A DNA stretch of 64,000 nucleotides from Faecalibacterium sp. HTF-F (GCF_023347535.1 NZ_CP094473.1:434001-498000), one strand, 5' to 3'. Positions 21,173 through 30,684 are shown, counted from the stretch's first letter. The notes: generated from the letters alone by a model not told the origin. Translations and numbers: made by a program.

Positions 21173-23908
21173 ATGGACACAGATACCCGAAATCAAATGA
21201 TCCTTATCAAAGGCAAGGACCAGACAGATTGTGTTGCAAGCTTCCGATTCTGCAATGGAATGTGTGAAGTAATCTATGTTAGCACCCCCAATAAGACCTA
21301 TCGTTTTCAAGACAGAAATGTCAAGGTGCTTTCACTGCAAAAAACAATTGACCCAGATAGTGTTATTGTAATCGCAAAGGGGAAGAAACTTAATACAGTC
21401 CAAGCGATTTTAGATTTTGGAGCGTATTATCGAATTCTTTTTGACGAAAAACTTCCACTGTCTTTTCCAAAAGATGATGTGGAACTTCAGCCAAACTGTT
21501 TGGCAGATACCAAAAATAAAGAAGTCTTCCGCTATTTTACAGAAACAGCTGAAGCCGTTAGTTTAGTAACAGAAAACGGACTCAATATTTTACGTTTGCA
21601 GTATAGTAAAATTTCCAAGGTCAGTGATGACACTGTGCTAGCGAATTATCTTGACCCACAGAAGAGCCAAACCATGTCGGAGAGTCCCTCAACGATAATT
21701 TATCCCTTTGGACTTAATCAAAGCCAAAAAAAGGCAGTAGAGCAGGCTCTCTCGTCCAAAATCAGCATTATTCAAGGCCCTCCCGGAACAGGTAAGACGC
21801 AAACGATTCTAAATATTATTGCAAATGTTGTTCGAGACAAGAAAACCGTTGCAGTTGTTTCCAACAACAATTCAGCAACTCATAATATTGCAGAAAAGCT
21901 AGAAAAGAAAGGCATTTCGTTCTTAACAGCATTTTTGGGAAGTCTGTCAAACAAACAGAAATTTCTTGCAGATCAGTCAGGTATTTATCCGAATATGGAG
22001 GAGTGGGAACTGCCGCCGGACGAACGGCAGCAGTTGGAACAAGAAATTACAGCACTTTCACAAGAATTAAATCTAATGCTCACTGCAAAAAATCGTATTG
22101 CGAGAATTGAGCAGGAGCTTTTACAGTTGAATCCGGAAGAGCACTATTTTAAGGAATATTATTCTACCTATCACGAAGAGCCAATAGTCAATTTAGATTG
22201 CTTCTCATCTCAAAAAATATTGGAGCTCTGGCTGGAATTTGAACATTTTATAGAGCAGAAAAAGCGGCTGGGTCTTTTACAAAAACTGTCCATTATATTT
22301 CGGTTTAATCGTGATGCAATCAAACTATTTGTAAACACACCCGAGTTGGTAATTCCTTATTTGCAGAACCTGTTCTATCTTACCAAAAGACGGGAGTTGG
22401 AAAACGAAAGGCAGAAACTTACACTCAAGCTGCGGCAATATGCTTTTGACGAGAAAATGAATGAATTGACGCAAAAATCATTTCAACTATTCAAAGCAGA
22501 ACTGGCAGCGAAATATGAATGGAAAACTAACCGCAGACGATTTGAAAGCAATGACTTTCGCCGAAATTCAGACGAATTTACGCATGAGTACCCTGTGATT
22601 CTCAGCACAACGTATTCGATAAAGGGGACACTAAGTTTAGACTATGTTTACGATTACCTCATCATAGATGAAGCATCCCAAGTCGATTTAACTACGGCTG
22701 TTCTGGCATTTTCCTGTGCACGAAACATTGTGATTGTAGGGGACTTGAATCAATTGCCCAATGTCTTGTCTGAGGCAGATATTCAACGAAGTGAAACGAT
22801 ATGGCAGACCTATTCTCTGGCTGAACGCTATCACTTTTCCACACACAGCCTGCTCTCTTCTGCATTGGAGACATGGCCAACTGCCCCGGTCACGCTGCTT
22901 CGGGAACATTATCGCTGTCATCCTAAGATCATCAACTTCTGCAACCAGAAATTCTATGCTGGTCAACTGATTATAATGACGGAGGACAATGATGAACCAG
23001 ATGTGTTGACTATGTATCGAACAGCCGCCGGAAACCACGCACGTGGGCACATCAACCAACGTCAGATTGATGTCATTCAGCAAGAAATTCTCCCGCAACT
23101 CCGTCGGCAGAATTATCAAAGCATCGGGATTATCACGCCATATCGAGATCAAGCCGCTGCCATTCGGAAACAACTTGGAGGCTACTATGAAGTAGATACA
23201 GTCCATAAATTCCAAGGACGTGAACAGGATGCTATTATTTTGACCTCCGTTGACAATATAATTACGGATTTTGTGGATGACCCACATATGCTAAACGTGG
23301 CAGTTTCTCGGGCAATCCACTCGCTTACCGTTGTCACATCACAAGACCCTCGCAATGACCGTACAAACTACGGTGATTTGACACGGTACATCGAATACAA
23401 CAACTTTGCCGTTATTCAAAGTCAGGTCTACTCCGTGTTTGATTTGTTATATCAAGGATATGCTGAACAGCGCAAAGCATATTTGAGAAAACGCAAACGA
23501 ATATCTGAGTATGACTCGGAGAACCTTATGTACTCTGTGATTCAAGAGATTTTATCAGATAAATTGTTTTCCTCCATTGGCTGCGCTGTACATGTTTCGC
23601 TCGCAACATTAATCAGAGATTACAGCCAGTTGACGAAGGAAGAGACTCGGTATGCCCGGAATTTGTCAACTCATGTTGACTTTCTGATGTTTTATAAAAT
23701 GGATAAGCTACCTATTTTGGCAATCGAAGTGGATGGAACAAGTTTTCATCGGCCAGGAAGCCAACAATCCATACGGGATGAAAAAAAGAATCGAATCCTC
23801 GAAAAATGCGGCATCCCGTTGCTGCGGCTTCGTACAGATGGCAGTAATGAGAAGGAGAAGATTCGTGCTGCTTTAAAAGAATGTGAAACACCAGCGGCAG
23901 ATCATTGA
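21173..23908 (+). CDS. SF1 helicase with C-terminal PD-(D/E)XK-like nuclease domain
   Basis: A 911-residue AT-rich gene. A UPF1/Dna2-type superfamily 1 helicase core carries Walker A GPPGTGKT (residues 202-209), Walker B IIDEAS (~497-502), the motif around REHYRCHPKI and the terminal AVSRAIHSLTVV. A coiled insertion lies between motifs I and II. The last ~130 residues (HVDFLMF ... AIEVDG) look like a DUF2726-type PD-(D/E)XK nuclease fold. It sits alone beside tRNA-Val and a recombinase tail, so it is foreign cargo. A phage-defence role is likely but inferred. Confidence 0.85.
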   Translation: MDTDTRNQMILIKGKDQTDCVASFRFCNGMCEVIYVSTPNKTYRFQDRNVKVLSLQKTIDPDSVIVIAKGKKLNTVQAILDFGAYYRILFDEKLPLSFPKDDVELQPNCLADTKNKEVFRYFTETAEAVSLVTENGLNILRLQYSKISKVSDDTVLANYLDPQKSQTMSESPSTIIYPFGLNQSQKKAVEQALSSKISIIQGPPGTGKTQTILNIIANVVRDKKTVAVVSNNNSATHNIAEKLEKKGISFLTAFLGSLSNKQKFLADQSGIYPNMEEWELPPDERQQLEQEITALSQELNLMLTAKNRIARIEQELLQLNPEEHYFKEYYSTYHEEPIVNLDCFSSQKILELWLEFEHFIEQKKRLGLLQKLSIIFRFNRDAIKLFVNTPELVIPYLQNLFYLTKRRELENERQKLTLKLRQYAFDEKMNELTQKSFQLFKAELAAKYEWKTNRRRFESNDFRRNSDEFTHEYPVILSTTYSIKGTLSLDYVYDYLIIDEASQVDLTTAVLAFSCARNIVIVGDLNQLPNVLSEADIQRSETIWQTYSLAERYHFSTHSLLSSALETWPTAPVTLLREHYRCHPKIINFCNQKFYAGQLIIMTEDNDEPDVLTMYRTAAGNHARGHINQRQIDVIQQEILPQLRRQNYQSIGIITPYRDQAAAIRKQLGGYYEVDTVHKFQGREQDAIILTSVDNIITDFVDDPHMLNVAVSRAIHSLTVVTSQDPRNDRTNYGDLTRYIEYNNFAVIQSQVYSVFDLLYQGYAEQRKAYLRKRKRISEYDSENLMYSVIQEILSDKLFSSIGCAVHVSLATLIRDYSQLTKEETRYARNLSTHVDFLMFYKMDKLPILAIEVDGTSFHRPGSQQSIRDEKKNRILEKCGIPLLRLRTDGSNEKEKIRAALKECETPAADH

Positions 23909-24050
23909 TACCTTTGTCAACTCGGTCTACGTCTTTGATGACCGGGTCGTGCTCAATTTCAACTTCACGGACGATGCCAAAACGGTCACCCGTGAAGAGG
24001 TTTTAGGTTCGAGTGCTGTGGACAATTCTCCACCATGTAAAAGCCACTAA
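23883..24050 (+). pseudogene. C-terminal remnant of a serine site-specific recombinase
   Basis: A reading frame overlapping the helicase stop encodes RQIIDTFVNSVYVFDDRVV followed by LNFNFTDDAKTVTREEV, typical of the extreme C-terminus of large resolvase-type recombinases of conjugative elements. The catalytic N-terminal domain is absent. It ends over the tRNA-like repeat at 24006-24035, as expected for an integrase gene placed at the edge of its element. Confidence 0.65.
24006..24035 (+). other. Attachment-site-like copy of the tRNA-Val 3' end
   Basis: Contains GGTTCGAGT and AATTCTCCACCA, both identical to the tRNA-Val 3' end (20972-21000) but separated by nine instead of four bases. It lies inside the recombinase tail. 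A hairpin terminator follows it immediately, as would follow an intact tRNA gene. Confidence 0.6.
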
Positions 24051-24075
24051 CAGAAGTTAGTGGCTTTTCTTTTTG
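24039..24075 (+). terminator. Hairpin terminator beyond the att-like site
   Basis: Stem AAAAGCCACTAAC / GTTAGTGGCTTTT followed by CTTTTT. Confidence 0.8.
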
Positions 24076-24104
24076 TGTTATACGCGGACTTATGTTGGTG
24101 TATA

Positions 24105-24123
24105 GAGAATTAGGGACTCGAAC
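24105..24123 (-). other. Inverted 19-nt match to the tRNA-Val T-arm and acceptor
   Basis: The minus strand reads GTTCGAGTCCCTAATTCTC, an exact copy of a tRNA-Val 3' segment. It suggests a second integration or inversion event. The following ~450 bases (24124-24570) hold no gene I can support. Confidence 0.6.
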
Positions 24124-24574
24124 AGCACGGCCGCGCCGCAGGCGGGGCAATCAAAGCCCTAGCAGCAGCAACGACGACCGCAGCCTGCGGCTGAAACAGG
24201 GAGGAGTTGTTGGGGCCGCGTTCTGATTTTTCAAAGCCCTGCCAAGGGGCTGAAGAAAAATCAGCAAACGCAACCCGTTGCTTTGATTCGTGCGCGGATT
24301 CCAACGGTCAGGAATGTCTACCGGGGATGATGCTCAAAAGTCCAGCTGGTCAGAGAATGGTTTGAAATCTTTAAGCCCTCTTTCAGTCGTTTGTAGCAGA
24401 TCTGTAACAAAATTCGGAGAGGAACGGCAAAATGGCTCCGTAAACCCGATTTTTGCAGATTTTTGGGTATAAAATTTTATCATCGAATTTTGTGCAGAAT
24501 GACGGTGGTGCTTTTCATTCGGATTCTGATGCCGTATAATAAAGAAAAGATCATGGATAAAAGGAGAAATCGCT

Positions 24575-25714
24575 GTGCGCTACACCATCCGGCATTTTGA
24601 TTTGCCACTGCTTACCTTTGAAGCAAACATGGACAGTGCAGATACGGACCTCCATATTATAAAGGTCTACGAAGAAAACCGTTCCTTTTTACCTTTGAAC
24701 CTGACTGTATCAGAAGATGGTGTAGAACGCTGGCTGCGGCATCGCACAATTCCGAAGAACCGAGCGTATGTAGATGCTCTGCTCTCTAAGGTGGGGCTTT
24801 CTTTGAATCGACCGCTGGGAATTATTGCAGCCAATAAAGGTCTTTCACTCAATGATTGCTTTTGGGTAGATGCAGAGGGTTCCGGTGACACCTTTGAAAA
24901 AGTAAATCTTTACGATAACCGATTCAGTCAGGTGCTGGCCGCAATTGCCTTTACAGGATATGGCAGCAGCATACGAACTTCGCTTGCGTCCTGCCCGGAG
25001 TTCTCGACTAACGGGATGCTGCCAAAATGCTGGCGCAGACAAAACGGAAAAATCTACCTTTATAAAGGGGGTACGTCAGGGTTCAGCAATCTGGGGTTTG
25101 AACCGTACTCGGAACTGTACGCCTATCAAGTTGCGCAGGCAATGGGTGTAAATGCAATTCGCTACACCCTGACAAAAGATCTGAAAAAGACGCTTTGTTC
25201 CAAGTGTGAGCTGTTCACCAGCAAAGAGTATTCTTATATTCCCATCGGACAGCTTGTGTCCAAAGGTGGAATAAAAGCAATTTTTGCGTATTATCAGACA
25301 CTAGGCCAGACCTTTGTGGATGCACTGGAAGATATGCTGGTCTTTGATGCGATCATCTGCAATACAGACCGCCACTATGGAAACTTTGGCGTGTTGGTGG
25401 ATAATAAGACCAACACGATTGCGGCACCCGCACCGCTGTTTGACCACGGAAACTCGCTGTTCAGTTTGGGCGGAACGGATCTTTGGGACAACCAGAAAGC
25501 GTTTGATGAATATGCCCGCACACTGCTTCCGCTTGCATACGATGATTTTTTTGCAGCTGCAAAGAGTGCAATGAAACCTCGTCACCGTGCAATGCTCCAT
25601 AAGCTGCTGGATTTCCATTTTGACCGCAGAGCGACACGTTATAATCTGCCGCCAAATCGCTTGAAGATGATCGAAAAAGAGGTACAGCGCAGAGCAAGAG
25701 TGCTTTTAGGGTAA
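24575..25714 (+). CDS. HipA-like / CtkA-like Ser/Thr kinase-fold protein
   Basis: A 379-residue protein with the HipA catalytic loop NTDRHYGNFG (~residue 265) and the metal-binding FDHGNSLF (~290). It lacks the usual HipA N-terminal subdomain and has its own ~120-residue N-terminus. Related proteins phosphorylate host targets to stop growth. It starts at GTG after AAAAGGAG. It is followed directly by a DUF3990 remnant and an XRE gene, an arrangement typical of toxin-antitoxin clusters. Confidence 0.75.
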   Translation: MRYTIRHFDLPLLTFEANMDSADTDLHIIKVYEENRSFLPLNLTVSEDGVERWLRHRTIPKNRAYVDALLSKVGLSLNRPLGIIAANKGLSLNDCFWVDAEGSGDTFEKVNLYDNRFSQVLAAIAFTGYGSSIRTSLASCPEFSTNGMLPKCWRRQNGKIYLYKGGTSGFSNLGFEPYSELYAYQVAQAMGVNAIRYTLTKDLKKTLCSKCELFTSKEYSYIPIGQLVSKGGIKAIFAYYQTLGQTFVDALEDMLVFDAIICNTDRHYGNFGVLVDNKTNTIAAPAPLFDHGNSLFSLGGTDLWDNQKAFDEYARTLLPLAYDDFFAAAKSAMKPRHRAMLHKLLDFHFDRRATRYNLPPNRLKMIEKEVQRRARVLLG

Positions 25715-26270
25715 AAAGTGGGGCGTTGGCATCGGCCACAATGGCTACGCTAACCGGTATAAAATCGAATGCGACGGTTTGACCATTCTGGATTTGAACG
25801 CTCCCGGTTACACGATGCTGCATTGGCTGATAATTCTTTTGGAGAACCGCGAATTCGATACTTCTGCCCCGCTGGCCGCAGAAGCCAAAGAATACCTGAT
25901 GAACACTTTTCACCTCGACTATAAGTCTGCAGATATCATCATTGGCTACAGGGCAGATGACAGCTATTTTTCCTTTGCATCTGATTTTATCAACGGTGCA
26001 ATCTCTTACCGCCAGTTGTGCAATGCCATGCGCTTGGGCAAACTGGGGCAGCAGTTCGTGCTGAAAAGCAAAGCGGCCTTTGAACAGCTGGAATTTCTCG
26101 GCTATGAGACCGCAGACTCTAAAGAATGGTATAAGAAAAAGGCCTTCCGTGACCAGACAGCCCGCCGCCAATATTTTGACGTGGAGCGCAACCGCCGTCA
26201 GAGGGGAGACCTTTATATTACCACGATTCTCGACGAGGAGATGAAGCCCAATGATCCACGCTTACGATAA
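25710..26270 (+). pseudogene. N-terminally truncated DUF3990 (ADP-ribosyltransferase-like) gene
   Basis: The frame opens right after a stop at 25707-25709 and carries the C-terminal part of DUF3990 (ADIIIGYRADDSYF, AFEQLEFLGYE). The N-terminal catalytic His motif of the family is missing. The only possible start, TTG 25779, has no ribosome site. The protein is therefore probably inactive, or a partner fragment. It overlaps the XRE gene by 20 bases. Confidence 0.65.
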
Positions 26271-26910
26271 AAGCTATCTTTCTGCTGCACAGAAAAATCT
26301 TGCCCGGATGTTGGATTATCTTGTCAACGATCTGCATTATCCGTTGGAGACGGCATGGCAGTGGTTTCTTATCAGTAAGATGGCTTTTCGGTTTGAACAG
26401 GGGGATTGTTCTGTGTTGGTGGGCTTGTCCGGTGTAGAACTTGCCCGCGCTGTACTGGAGCAGGCGGGCGAAGTCGTACCTATGCAGAAACCCTCGTATG
26501 CCTACGACCGCAGCCCGGAATACTGGACAGGCTGGGCTCTTGCCTATTACCAGTGGCTGACCAGTTTGTGCTTTGCGGAGATTGAACAGGCAGTGTCTAT
26601 CACGAAAGTGCGGCTGCTGTATACGCCCTACCACGAGATGGATGTACGGCAGTTTGCAGACAAGATGAACGAGTTGTACCGTGTGGCAAAGCCGGAAACA
26701 AACCTGAAAGCCATGCGCACATTGGCCGGATTGAGCCAGTCGGAACTAGCAGGACAGGCTGATGTGTCTGTGCGTACCATCCAGCAGTACGAACAGCGAC
26801 AGAAGGACATCAACAAAGCACAAGCAGAAACGCTGCTTCGCCTTGCGCGTGCGCTGAATTGCGACGTGGAGGATCTGATGGAGAAAGTTCCACCGCTGAA
26901 TTTTAAATAA
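26251..26910 (+). CDS. XRE-family antitoxin-like regulator with DUF3791-like N-terminus
   Basis: A 219-residue protein. The N-terminal ~140 residues are helical and resemble the accessory proteins of DUF3990 loci. The C-terminal ~75 residues form a classical HTH (LAGLSQSELAGQADVSVRTI). It probably represses the cluster and may neutralise the kinase or ART component. ATG 26251 overlaps the DUF3990 frame, indicating coupling. Confidence 0.75.
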   Translation: MIHAYDKSYLSAAQKNLARMLDYLVNDLHYPLETAWQWFLISKMAFRFEQGDCSVLVGLSGVELARAVLEQAGEVVPMQKPSYAYDRSPEYWTGWALAYYQWLTSLCFAEIEQAVSITKVRLLYTPYHEMDVRQFADKMNELYRVAKPETNLKAMRTLAGLSQSELAGQADVSVRTIQQYEQRQKDINKAQAETLLRLARALNCDVEDLMEKVPPLNFK

Positions 26911-26955
26911 GAATGAAGCGATGAGACCTGACACAGATTGTGCAAACAAAAAAAG

Positions 26956-27004
26956 AAAGCTGCCATCCATGAGAGAAAAATTCTCACAGATCGGCAGCTT
27001 TTCT
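26956..27004. terminator. Bidirectional terminator between the XRE gene and the csm operon tail
   Basis: Stem AAAGCTGCC / GGCAGCTTTT with T/A runs on both sides. It separates two convergent transcripts. Confidence 0.75.
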
Positions 27005-27015
27005 CTTTGAAGTTG

Positions 27016-27510
27016 TTATGCCTTCGTTGTGGTCAGAACTTCATCATTGACCAGCTGATTGGCCTTATCAAAGGCTTCGATCATCTGGGTCGCTTTCGGA
27101 TGGAGATGGATCACAAGATATGGTACTACCTGATCTCCAGCGATAAGATATTTCCTCGGAAGCCTTGCCAGCATCCAGACCTTCTTGCCGCCCTGCAAAG
27201 AACCGGCAGTTTCGTAAGTAACACCTTCACCCAGCAGGTCATCGGTGAACTGAAATGCTTCTTCGTTCTGCACAATGCGGTAGCGGTCGGATACCACACC
27301 CAGAACAACATCATCGGTGCTGCGGACATTTGCGCGATAGCCGGGGATCATAGCACCCGTGCCGGAATAGATATTGCGGCTCTCCACCTGCCAATCCAGA
27401 CCAGCCAGCTCCAAGGCTTCACGGCTTGCAGGGGCATCCATGATGATACGGCCAAGGCCGTGCCAAGGGGTCTCACGGACAGAGAACATCGTTTCAACAT
27501 TTGCGGGCAT
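27016..27510 (-). pseudogene. Truncated DUF932 protein
   Basis: 164 codons from ATG 27510 (MPANVETMFS). The N-terminal half of the DUF932 family (TIGR03299-type phage/plasmid-like proteins) is recognisable: ETPWHGLGRI, VVSDRYRIVQNEEAF and ETAGSLQGGKKVW. Family members are usually ~300-350 residues, so the C-terminal half is lost. The start overlaps the stop of the preceding ORF by 17 bases. Its position at the tail of a cas operon suggests mobile-element debris. Confidence 0.7.
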
Positions 27511-28009
27511 ACAGGTTATCGAGAACTTCTTCATCCTCCCAGCTTTCTGCAGTTTTGCCCCAGAGGGTCACATAGAACATCTGCAGCATCCGCTGCTCTA
27601 CCGGCGGCAGGGCTGCAAAGTCGGTGTTATCCAATTTCGGCAGAAGCCCCAGCAAAAAACGGATCCACCTGCGGGAATCCACGACTGCAAAGCGTGCAAG
27701 GGCTTTGGTCATAGGTTCTTCCAAAGGTTCTGCAAAATCGGATGCCGCCCCTGCGCGGACGCACAGTCTGCTGAAGCAGACCTTTTTGCTGTAAATCGCA
27801 CGCGGGTCAAGATGATAGTATGATGCCACAATAAAAAGAGACTGATGCAGTGCAACAGTCTCTCGATAGCAATGAGGCTTATATAACGGGTGTTTTTTTA
27901 TAAAAATCCGTAGCAGCGCCTCCCATTCCAAGAGTGGTTTTGATGCCAACTCCGCCATGGGATGCAAAAGAGAGCAACGCATTCCAAAGTTCCAGAAGCG
28001 GCGGCGCAA
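27494..28009 (-). CDS. Unknown ORF downstream of cas6
   Basis: 171 codons from ATG 28009, but the first ~43 overlap the 3' part of cas6, and no better start with a ribosome site is visible after 27879. The product ends in a helical, Trp- and Leu-rich segment (WIRFLLGLLPKLD; VEQRMLQMFYVTLWGK). I recognise no family. It may be a cas-operon accessory protein, or a decayed fragment joined to the DUF932 remnant. Confidence 0.4.
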   Translation of the reverse strand: MRRRFWNFGMRCSLLHPMAELASKPLLEWEALLRIFIKKHPLYKPHCYRETVALHQSLFIVASYYHLDPRAIYSKKVCFSRLCVRAGAASDFAEPLEEPMTKALARFAVVDSRRWIRFLLGLLPKLDNTDFAALPPVEQRMLQMFYVTLWGKTAESWEDEEVLDNLYARKC

Positions 28010-28634
28010 GGCGCGCCTCGATGGTCACATTGCCTTGAAAGGCTGGAATGCGCGTTTCTTTCAGCAGATAACGTGTGGTATGGAGATTATAATCCACAAT
28101 ATGAAGCCCTTGCTGTAAAGCCTGCAGTGCATCAGAATCGATAAGGGCATATTCTGGAAAGGCAGCGTTCCAATGCGCAATCAGACTTTGCAAAAGCAGA
28201 GTTTCCTGCGGGAAAATAGCATAGCGGCCGGACTGCTTGAAGGCGCAAGGCGACAGAAAAGCAATTTTGGCACGGGTTTCGCTGCGGGAGCGCCCAGAAC
28301 GGATCAGCTCTTCAGCGGAGATTGCCGGAAAGGTGCGGACCTCTGAAACCGGGAGTGTCAATTCATGCAGAGGGATTTCCTTTGCAGATTCCAAAACGGG
28401 GAAAACTACCTGTCGAGCAGCGTCATTCAGCAGGTTGACCGTCCAGATCAAAGACTGTTTTTCCGGCGAAAAACATAGAAAATGCGCAAGGGGGTGTTCC
28501 CCTTGCAGATGCATCTGCTCTCCAAATTCAGAAGAAATCTGTGACATCAGCCAGCCATACAGACGATAGGACCACGACTGGGGAATCCGCACATCATTGG
28601 GCGGAGATAAAACCAGTTGAATCTGCTGGATCAT
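27879..28634 (-). CDS. cas6: CRISPR repeat endoribonuclease Cas6
   Basis: A 251-residue RAMP-fold nuclease that cuts the precursor crRNA within repeats. The Gly-rich loop typical of the C-terminus is present as GGVGIKTTLGMGG near residue 235. ATG 28634 overlaps the csm5 stop (ATGA), showing translational coupling. It closes the core csm operon, the usual place of cas6 in several Firmicute type III-A loci. Confidence 0.88.
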   Translation of the reverse strand: MIQQIQLVLSPPNDVRIPQSWSYRLYGWLMSQISSEFGEQMHLQGEHPLAHFLCFSPEKQSLIWTVNLLNDAARQVVFPVLESAKEIPLHELTLPVSEVRTFPAISAEELIRSGRSRSETRAKIAFLSPCAFKQSGRYAIFPQETLLLQSLIAHWNAAFPEYALIDSDALQALQQGLHIVDYNLHTTRYLLKETRIPAFQGNVTIEARLAPPLLELWNALLSFASHGGVGIKTTLGMGGAATDFYKKTPVI

Positions 28635-29722
28635 AAGATACTCACCCCGCAATATCCATAGGGATAAAGCCGACCACGAAAACGAGCATATTTCATGGTG
28701 TGCGGGGAAATGCCATTTTCGGCATCACGCTCATGCTTGTGGTTGCGGAACATTTGCTTCATTTGTTCTGCCGTCCAGCGCAGTCCCTCTTCTTCACCCA
28801 GATAGGGGTACGCCAGCGACTTGGCAAAAAAGCCGGAGCCGCCGCCCAGGATCAGGTGTGGCTGCTGCGGCAGGTTGACGGCACCGCTCGGCGGGGTGAA
28901 GTGCCTGCTATACGTCTGCTCGTAATAAGTATCAAACTGCTGAATGGCCTCCAGAAGGGACTCTTTGGTAATGCGCCCCTTCAGCACCGACTGATCCAGC
29001 GTCAGCTTGAAGCGGACCTTAGTGCCGGACGCGGCGCATTCCCGACACATGGGGATGCCGCGATTACTGCCCTTCGCAAAGGAACCGTTCACAAGTGCAT
29101 CAAATTTTCCGACAAGGACCATCTGCGCATCCGGGATGGGGGCACTGTCGGAGACCTGAATGCCACGGAAAATGCTGTTGACGGCGTCCGAAGCGATGCT
29201 TCCATGCAGATGCAGCTGGTTGACATATTTCTCTTCCGGAAAGGCGGCTCGGCGGTTTTGTTCAAGGCTGTGTCCGGTGCTGCGGTCAGCCAATACCGCA
29301 CTCAGCAGCCATGCGGTACGCAGCGCACCCTTGATGCTGCTGCCGGGAATGTAGGCATGACCTTGCGCATCACGCTGGAAAGCATGGATCTCTTTCAGCG
29401 AGTGCTCCGCATCCAGGGCGTCCCCCACCTCGATCTGATAGCGCGTCAGCGTTTTCAGTTCTGCATCGGAAATGCCGCAGTCTTTGGTCAGAAAGGCCCA
29501 GAGATTGGACTGCTCGCTAAGCATAAACTGTCCGTACTTGTCCACCAGATCGTGCTCGACCAGAAAACTGAAAAATTTTTGCTCGTCCAGAAAGGAGACT
29601 TTGCCATTGCGGGTGTTGTACATGTACTCTTTTTTGGTATAGCTGCTGCCGTTGCCAACAAACAGAGGTGCCCATACATTCAGAGTAAGGTCAAAGATCT
29701 GCAGATGATCCTGCTGAATCAT
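28631..29722 (-). CDS. csm5: Type III-A RAMP protein Csm5
   Basis: A 363-residue subunit that caps the crRNA 3' end of the Csm complex and recruits maturation nucleases. The RAMP glycine-rich region IPGSSIKGALRTAWL lies near residue 125. The N-terminal beta strand (FDLTLNVWAPLFVGNGSSY) is typical. It overlaps csm4 by four bases. Confidence 0.92.
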   Translation of the reverse strand: MIQQDHLQIFDLTLNVWAPLFVGNGSSYTKKEYMYNTRNGKVSFLDEQKFFSFLVEHDLVDKYGQFMLSEQSNLWAFLTKDCGISDAELKTLTRYQIEVGDALDAEHSLKEIHAFQRDAQGHAYIPGSSIKGALRTAWLLSAVLADRSTGHSLEQNRRAAFPEEKYVNQLHLHGSIASDAVNSIFRGIQVSDSAPIPDAQMVLVGKFDALVNGSFAKGSNRGIPMCRECAASGTKVRFKLTLDQSVLKGRITKESLLEAIQQFDTYYEQTYSRHFTPPSGAVNLPQQPHLILGGGSGFFAKSLAYPYLGEEEGLRWTAEQMKQMFRNHKHERDAENGISPHTMKYARFRGRLYPYGYCGVSIL

Positions 29723-30684
29723 AATGTCACCCCCATAAAGATTGGCTTGGAATAGCGGTATACCGGATGCACATCCGACAAACCAACATCATACAAAGCA
29801 CCCTGATAACGATTTTGCAGGACAGATCCTGCCGAAAGGGCATACTGCGTTTTTTTCTTCAGTGGAGTTTCCACACGATCGGATGCCATGAAGCCGCTGC
29901 GGCGCACCAGCTGGAAGGAGGCACCCTCTAATGCATGATCCAGTTCATCTGTCTGCGGCAGGCTGGTACTCAGCAGCAGATAAGGAGCATGCTCGGAAGA
30001 AAGTGCATGATACATCCACTCCGTCTGATCGTCAAAAGGTTCGTTCAGATAAATCTTGTCTACAACATGGAACTTTCCATAACCAGAGCTGACTTTGCCG
30101 CCGATGCCGGTAGCGCCCAGCCAATCCAGCAGATACTCCAGATCTTCATCCTGACCATCTTCGGTAAATCCGCAGATGAAATACAGTCCGCAGTCCGGCG
30201 CAAAACGGAACAGTCCAACCTGATACGGCATGGTATCCCCCTGCATGGGAACGGCTGCCTTGGTCTGCTCATAGTGGGTGCCAAAACTTTCCGGTTGCTC
30301 GTCAGGGGTAAAATGACCTTCATGCAGGCTTCTGGCGTAGCGGTCAAATTCCAACACAGGGATCCAGGCTAGCTTTTTTACCTTTTTACGCAGGGTGGTT
30401 TCTACCTCCTCGGTGGATTCTGACGCGGCAATGGGCTTTGGCAGGTAAAACGTTTCGCCATACCAGGGCATTGTATCGCTGAGCAGGAATTTTCCCTGCC
30501 GGACCTGCGCACAAAGCTGTTCTAAGGCTTCTTCTCCGTGCTGGACGAGGGTCTCATGGCAGAGGGCAGAAAACAGGGTATCTGCCCGCAGGGTTTCTTC
30601 GGAGGTATAAAGCGACAATGCAGAGTCGGCCCCTCCAAAATGAACAGCTGTGTCAAATTGAAGCTTAAACAGAAAATAGTTCAT
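29719..30684 (-). CDS. csm4: Type III-A RAMP protein Csm4
   Basis: A 321-residue subunit that binds the 5' tag of the crRNA and contacts Cas10. The N-terminus (VHFGGADSALSLYTSEETLR) followed by ADTLFSALCHE is diagnostic of Csm4/Cmr3-like proteins. I used ATG 30684 (MNYFLFK); it overlaps csm3 by 20 bases. Confidence 0.92.
   Translation of the reverse strand: MNYFLFKLQFDTAVHFGGADSALSLYTSEETLRADTLFSALCHETLVQHGEEALEQLCAQVRQGKFLLSDTMPWYGETFYLPKPIAASESTEEVETTLRKKVKKLAWIPVLEFDRYARSLHEGHFTPDEQPESFGTHYEQTKAAVPMQGDTMPYQVGLFRFAPDCGLYFICGFTEDGQDEDLEYLLDWLGATGIGGKVSSGYGKFHVVDKIYLNEPFDDQTEWMYHALSSEHAPYLLLSTSLPQTDELDHALEGASFQLVRRSGFMASDRVETPLKKKTQYALSAGSVLQNRYQGALYDVGLSDVHPVYRYSKPIFMGVTL

Noticed and set aside
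24110-24304. A 64-codon minus-strand frame after the recombinase tail
   Set aside because: It begins in low-complexity GC-rich sequence and runs into the inverted tRNA piece; no support.
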